Shown piece after piece: positions 8,423-11,284 of a stretch of 11,284 nucleotides of DNA. The translations under genes were made by a program, and so were the position numbers. The stretch is taken from assembly GCA_037968895.1 (NCBI GenBank), contig JBBKWJ010000214.1, positions 1 to 11,284 on the forward strand. The letters run 5' to 3'. The notes beneath the pieces were generated by a model. The model made no database searches and had not been told where the DNA came from. It worked only from the letters and a program-made list of their open reading frames with translations. Numbering within the stretch: position 1 is the stretch's first letter; each line of letters begins with the position of its first letter. This stretch comes from JBBKWJ01 sp037968895. Its GTDB lineage: Bacteria; Actinomycetota; Acidimicrobiia; Acidimicrobiales; SZUA-35.

Positions 8423-8896
8423 TCAATCAGTCTGGCCCTGACGGAAGGTGACGAGAGGCAGGTAGTACCACGCCCATAGCAGAATGACGGTGATCACGCC
8501 CGTGGCGATAACAGCGGGAGTCGGGGTGTAGAGAATGTGTGCCACAAGGAAGGTCGTGGCCAGCATCGCGATGCCCATGGTTACCGAGCCGACGATTGTG
8601 ACCCAGGTTGTCCAGATCAGATGGGACTTGGATTGACGCTGCAGGCCCGTAAGGGGTGCCCGGATGCGCTGATGGACGCTCGGCGCTATAAGCAATACAG
8701 AGGACAACGCAGCGGTGTAGAACGCGATCGAGAATGCAGTCTTCGCGCGGCCGTCGAGATCGTCGAACCCACTTTGTAGCGGAGCGGTGAGGAGGAACGC
8801 GAACAGCACCTGAACGCCGGGCAAAGAGGTTCGGAGCCCTTCAAGGAGGGCTCGGAACTCGTCATCGACCGTTCGGTCATCGTCCTGGGCGGTCAT
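8423..8896 (-). CDS. DUF6328 family four-helix membrane protein
   Basis: This 157-residue protein of unknown function resembles the actinobacterial DUF6328 family. The segment LRTSLPGVQVLFAFLLTAPL (21-40) is the family's recognisable first helix. Further hydrophobic stretches at about 53-72, 94-121 and 128-149 give four predicted transmembrane helices. The N-terminus is acidic (MTAQDDD). I chose ATG 8894-8896 because AAGGA (8901-8905 on the minus strand) precedes it at suitable spacing and the family homology begins just after it. The frame stays open to 9187, but that extension contains no recognisable protein and overlaps the divergent control region. The gene is transcribed divergently from the phosphatase and lies 62 bp upstream of glutamate dehydrogenase on the same strand, separated from it by a dyad and a likely promoter. 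The role is unknown. Confidence 0.8.
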   Translation of the reverse strand: MTAQDDDRTVDDEFRALLEGLRTSLPGVQVLFAFLLTAPLQSGFDDLDGRAKTAFSIAFYTAALSSVLLIAPSVHQRIRAPLTGLQRQSKSHLIWTTWVTIVGSVTMGIAMLATTFLVAHILYTPTPAVIATGVITVILLWAWYYLPLVTFRQGQTD

Positions 8897-8916
8897 GTCT
8901 TCCTTGCTTCCACCGC

Positions 8917-8934
8917 ACCGTCTTACCCGACGGT
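8917..8934. repeat. Perfect 6-bp hairpin in the DUF6328 leader
   Basis: ACCGTC (8917-8922) and GACGGT (8929-8934) flank a six-base loop. On the minus strand the hairpin lies about 12 nt upstream of the DUF6328 Shine-Dalgarno sequence. It could be an operator or a leader RNA element; with 6-bp arms, chance cannot be excluded. Confidence 0.3.
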
Positions 8935-8941
8935 CAGGGAG

Positions 8942-8990
8942 CCAAACATCGATTGCCGCGAACCAACGGCTCGAGGCAATTGATGTTTGG
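8942..8990. repeat. Long near-perfect inverted repeat in the divergent intergenic region
   Basis: CCAAACATCGATTGCC (8942-8957) is the reverse complement of GGCAATTGATGTTTGG (8975-8990) except at one position (8951 against 8981), which would be a G-U pair in RNA. The 17-nt spacer can continue the stem partly (8959-8961 with 8971-8973, and 8963-8964 with 8968-8969). The repeat lies between the divergent DUF6328 and phosphatase genes, outside either coding region. It could act as a double operator, as a structured leader RNA, or be a palindromic mobile or repetitive element. The sequence alone does not decide. Confidence 0.75.
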
Positions 8991-9052
8991 GAGCGACGCG
9001 ATGCGGGTATCGCCGCCAGGGACAACGAGCCCACCATCGGGAGGAGCGTGCA

Positions 9053-9136
9053 ATGGATGCCAGGTGCCGCAAACCAGAGGACGCCGATAGCTCCACAGCA
9101 TTCCTTAGCGACGTCGGGTTGTGCGCAGATGAGTGA
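9053..9136 (+). CDS. Putative 27-codon leader ORF, translationally coupled to the phosphatase
   Basis: ATG 9053 sits 6 nt after GGGAGGAG (9039-9046), the best ribosome-binding site in this intergenic region. It opens a 27-residue frame starting MDARCRKPEDADSSTAF and ending in an acidic tail, with stop TGA at 9134-9136. That stop overlaps the phosphatase ATG (9129) by 8 nt in a different frame. The phosphatase start has no clear Shine-Dalgarno sequence of its own, so termination and re-initiation is a reasonable reading. The peptide has no recognised family, no hydrophobic segment and no run of one amino acid that would mark a classical attenuator. An alternative is that the same Shine-Dalgarno sequence serves ATG 9057, 10 nt away and in frame with the phosphatase. 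Confidence 0.4.
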   Translation: MDARCRKPEDADSSTAFLSDVGLCADE

Positions 9137-10823
9137 GTTGTTGCTCGGCCCTATGCTCCGGTTTGTCGATGAGTCAGCCGCCACCATTTGGATGGAGACC
9201 GATGAACCGGGGAGGGTTCAGATCCTCGACTCCACCACCCATACGTTCACGGTCGAAGGTCGCCATTACGCGCTTGCGGTGATCGAGAACCTGCAACCTG
9301 GATCTGAAACTGAGTATGACGTTGTTCTCAACGGCAGTGCCGTGTGGCCGGATGTTGCATCCGGTCATCCGGCCAGCGTAATCCGCACGCCGGCGAGTGA
9401 CAGTGGAGTGTCAGTTCTGGTCGGCTCGTGCCGCGCTGCAGCCCCCCACGAACCCCCATACACCCTCGAACTCGCGCTCGATGCAGACGGACGCGGCGTC
9501 GACACACTGTGGGCGCACGGTAAAAGGATGTTGTCCGAACAACAGAGCTCATGGCCCGACCTTCTAGTCCTCGTCGGAGATCAGATCTACGCCGACGATT
9601 CCTCTCCTAAGGCCAAAGCACGGATCGAAGAGCGGCGTTTGTCGAATGCTGATTTGGATTCAAAGATCGTGAAGAGCTTCGACGAGTATTGCTGGCTGTA
9701 TCACGAGGCATGGTCCGAGCCTGTCGAACGGTGGCTTTTCTCAAACATCCCGTCGGCGATGATCTTTGACGATCACGACAACATCGACGACTGGAACATC
9801 TCGGCATCCTGGCTGAGCGACATCAGCGAAGAGCCTTGGTGGGAAGAGCATGCGATCAGTGCCCTGACGACGTACTGGATCTATCAACATCTAGGCAATC
9901 TTTCGCCTAGTCGCATCCGGGACGAAGGTTTGCTCGATGAACTCCTTTCCCTCGACGATGGGAGCGACCGCCTTCGAGCGTGGGCTCAGGAGGTGCTGGC
10001 CACCACGCCAACACCTGGCGGCTACCAATTCAGCTATCACCGTGTGGTCGGTGATCTGACATTGGTCGTCATCGATTGTCGAAACGGACGAGTGCTGAGC
10101 GACGGCACGCGCTTGATGGTCGGACCCGACGAATGGAACTGGGTCCGAGAGATCGCTGAACTAACAACCGGACACCTCATGCTCGCTACTTCGGTGCCCG
10201 TGTTTATCGCCGACGGACTTCACGACCTTCAAGTCTGGAACGAACGGGTCGCCGGCGGTGCATGGGGCAAGACCGCGGCTCGCATGGCTGAGAGCATCCG
10301 CCGCGGTCTGGATCTGGAAGACTGGTCCGCCTTCGCCACCTCGTACCAGCAGTTCGTCGACCTTCTGGTCACTCTGCAAACCAGCGAGGCTCCTCCGAAG
10401 TCAATCATCGTGGCATCCGGAGACATCCATTTTTCCTACGCCGCCAGCGTCCCTCTCTCGGAAGGCGATTCCGGCCCGACTGTGTGGCAGGTCGTATCGT
10501 CGCCGATCCGGAACGCGCTCATTCCACCTGAGCGCGGTGTCATGCGCATGACCCTCACAAGGGCCGGTCGAGTCGCCGGCGGGCTGTTACGCCGGATGAG
10601 CGGGGCCCGCGAGTCCCGCCCCGGAATCAAGATGGCTGCTGGCCCCTTTTTCGCCAACAACATGGCTGAAATTAGCTATCGAGGTGGAGAGGCTTTCCTG
10701 CAAATCGAGCAGTCGTCTCCTGATGAAGAAGGCAATCCCCAGCTCGAGATCGTGGCTGACCTCCGACTTGGACATTCCTCCGACAGGTCGGCAACGTCAC
10801 GGACGTCGGAGGGACGACGATGA
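9129..10823 (+). CDS. PhoD-like metallophosphatase (alkaline phosphatase D family)
   Basis: This 564-residue protein has an N-terminal beta-sandwich domain (about 1-90, starting ELLLGPMLRFVDES) followed by a PhoD-type calcineurin-like phosphoesterase core. Visible metal and active-site motifs are GSCR (99-102), VGDQIYADD (149-157), FDDHDNIDDWN (213-223) and the late SGDIHFSY (430-437). The protein should hydrolyse phosphate mono- or diesters using bound divalent metals; the substrate is unknown. Unlike Bacillus PhoD there is no Tat or Sec signal peptide and no membrane segment, so it is probably cytoplasmic. I preferred ATG 9129 because recognisable family sequence starts directly there; ATG 9057 (24 more residues, behind GGGAGGAG) is the alternative. 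The stop overlaps the DUF1206 start as ATGA, so the two genes form an operon. It is divergent from DUF6328. Confidence 0.88.
   Translation: MSELLLGPMLRFVDESAATIWMETDEPGRVQILDSTTHTFTVEGRHYALAVIENLQPGSETEYDVVLNGSAVWPDVASGHPASVIRTPASDSGVSVLVGSCRAAAPHEPPYTLELALDADGRGVDTLWAHGKRMLSEQQSSWPDLLVLVGDQIYADDSSPKAKARIEERRLSNADLDSKIVKSFDEYCWLYHEAWSEPVERWLFSNIPSAMIFDDHDNIDDWNISASWLSDISEEPWWEEHAISALTTYWIYQHLGNLSPSRIRDEGLLDELLSLDDGSDRLRAWAQEVLATTPTPGGYQFSYHRVVGDLTLVVIDCRNGRVLSDGTRLMVGPDEWNWVREIAELTTGHLMLATSVPVFIADGLHDLQVWNERVAGGAWGKTAARMAESIRRGLDLEDWSAFATSYQQFVDLLVTLQTSEAPPKSIIVASGDIHFSYAASVPLSEGDSGPTVWQVVSSPIRNALIPPERGVMRMTLTRAGRVAGGLLRRMSGARESRPGIKMAAGPFFANNMAEISYRGGEAFLQIEQSSPDEEGNPQLEIVADLRLGHSSDRSATSRTSEGRR
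10808..10813 (+). promoter_or_regulatory. Strong Shine-Dalgarno sequence for the DUF1206 gene
   Basis: GGAGGG lies inside the last codons of the phosphatase gene, 6 nt before ATG 10820. It fixes the DUF1206 start at the ATGA overlap and lets the downstream gene be translated both independently and by coupling. Confidence 0.7.
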
Positions 10824-11284
10824 GCGCTGGCACGTCCGTTTCCGACAACAGTGACTTGGGAGCAAAGGCCGAAGATGCGGGCGAGCGTTTCGCCATTCTC
10901 GGTCGTGCAGGCTGGGTCGCTAAAGGCCTTGTCTACTTGCTGGTCGGCGTTTTGTTCGTCCGCATCGCTCTCGGTTCACCCGAAAGCGACGAAGCGAATC
11001 AAGCCGGAGCGGTCGAAAAGATTGCTGAGCAACCCCTGGGACGGCTTCTTCTTGTCGCACTCGGCACAGGTCTCCTGTTGTACGCCATCTGGCGGCTATT
11101 TACGGTTGTTCTCCCCGGTGATTGGACCGGCAAGGCGCTGGTCGACCGTGTGGGCTATCTGGTATCGGCAGCAATCTACTCGTCGCTGCTGGTCACGATC
11201 GTCGATGTGGTCCGCCGCTCTAGTTCCGATCCGGACGAGCGCGAGGATCGAATGATTGAGGGCCTTGTCACCGACGTTCTATCC
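10820..11284 (+). CDS. DUF1206 family membrane protein, 5' part (runs off the window)
   Basis: 155 codons are present without a stop. The pattern GRAGWVAKGLVYLLVGVLF (28-46), then AVEKIAEQPLGRLLL (64-78) and LLYAIWRLF (86-94), is the DUF1206 repeat unit. In this family the unit normally occurs three times in a protein of roughly 270 residues. A second unit begins at DRVGYLVSAAIYSSLLVTIV (109-128), so about 40% is missing. Residues 1-24 are polar and probably cytoplasmic. Hydrophobic segments fall at about 35-51, 74-97 and 111-131. The function of the family is unknown; it is an actinobacterial membrane protein. The start is set by the ATGA overlap with the phosphatase gene and a strong Shine-Dalgarno sequence 6 nt upstream. 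Co-expression with the cytoplasmic PhoD-like enzyme suggests a shared process, which I cannot name. Confidence 0.85.
   Translation, partial: MSAGTSVSDNSDLGAKAEDAGERFAILGRAGWVAKGLVYLLVGVLFVRIALGSPESDEANQAGAVEKIAEQPLGRLLLVALGTGLLLYAIWRLFTVVLPGDWTGKALVDRVGYLVSAAIYSSLLVTIVDVVRRSSSDPDEREDRMIEGLVTDVLS

Noticed and set aside
8834..8853. 7-bp inverted repeat GAGCCCT/AGGGCTC inside the DUF6328 gene
   Set aside because: It lies in ordinary coding sequence with no regulatory context, and a 7-bp match of this kind is expected by chance in a window this size.
8895..9056. Open N-terminal extension of the phosphatase frame
   Set aside because: The translated stretch is mostly the inverted repeat read as protein. 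The family N-terminus begins at the later ATG.
8897..9187. Open N-terminal extension of the DUF6328 frame
   Set aside because: It would cross the inverted repeat and enter the divergent phosphatase gene. The sequence resembles no protein, while ATG 8896 has a Shine-Dalgarno sequence and family homology.

Overview
The window looks like a moderately high-GC actinobacterial chromosome segment (near 60% GC by eye). A polyphosphate-glucokinase-like ROK protein, a 180-kDa-class NAD-glutamate dehydrogenase close to the mycobacterial enzyme, DUF6328, DUF1206 and an actinobacterial-style PhoD protein all point that way. A non-mycobacterial lineage such as Acidimicrobiia is plausible but is only inferred. 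The genes are closely packed; no intergenic gap exceeds 300 bp. I see no RNA genes, insertion sequences, CRISPR arrays or phage genes.

Left block (1-3514, plus strand). The 3' end of a ROK-family, PpgK-like glucokinase is followed after a 110-bp gap by a 547-residue PEP-utilising-enzyme-like protein. This has the swivelling phosphohistidine domain but no ATP-grasp domain. Its stop overlaps the start of a 12-helix-sized MFS exporter by GTGA, so the last two are almost certainly co-translated. The likely theme is phosphotransfer on an unknown small molecule plus efflux.

Centre (3558-8896, minus strand). A 1600-residue NAD-dependent glutamate dehydrogenase converges on the MFS gene, with 43 bp between them. 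Its GTG start sits 7 nt downstream of a TAGTAT hexamer and has no Shine-Dalgarno sequence, so the mRNA is probably leaderless. A 7-bp dyad lies in the upstream promoter region. Upstream of it is a small four-helix membrane protein (DUF6328).

Right block (8897-11284). A 232-bp divergent intergenic region separates DUF6328 from a PhoD-family metallophosphatase gene. It carries a long near-perfect inverted repeat (16-bp arms), a second small perfect hairpin, and a 27-codon leader ORF. The leader ORF has the only strong Shine-Dalgarno sequence before the phosphatase, and its stop overlaps the phosphatase start by 8 nt. The phosphatase gene in turn overlaps a DUF1206 membrane-protein gene (ATGA), which runs off the end of the window.

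The most interesting signals are the ATP-grasp-less phosphohistidine protein coupled to an exporter, the leader ORF and large inverted repeat before the phosphatase, and the apparently leaderless, dyad-controlled glutamate dehydrogenase promoter.
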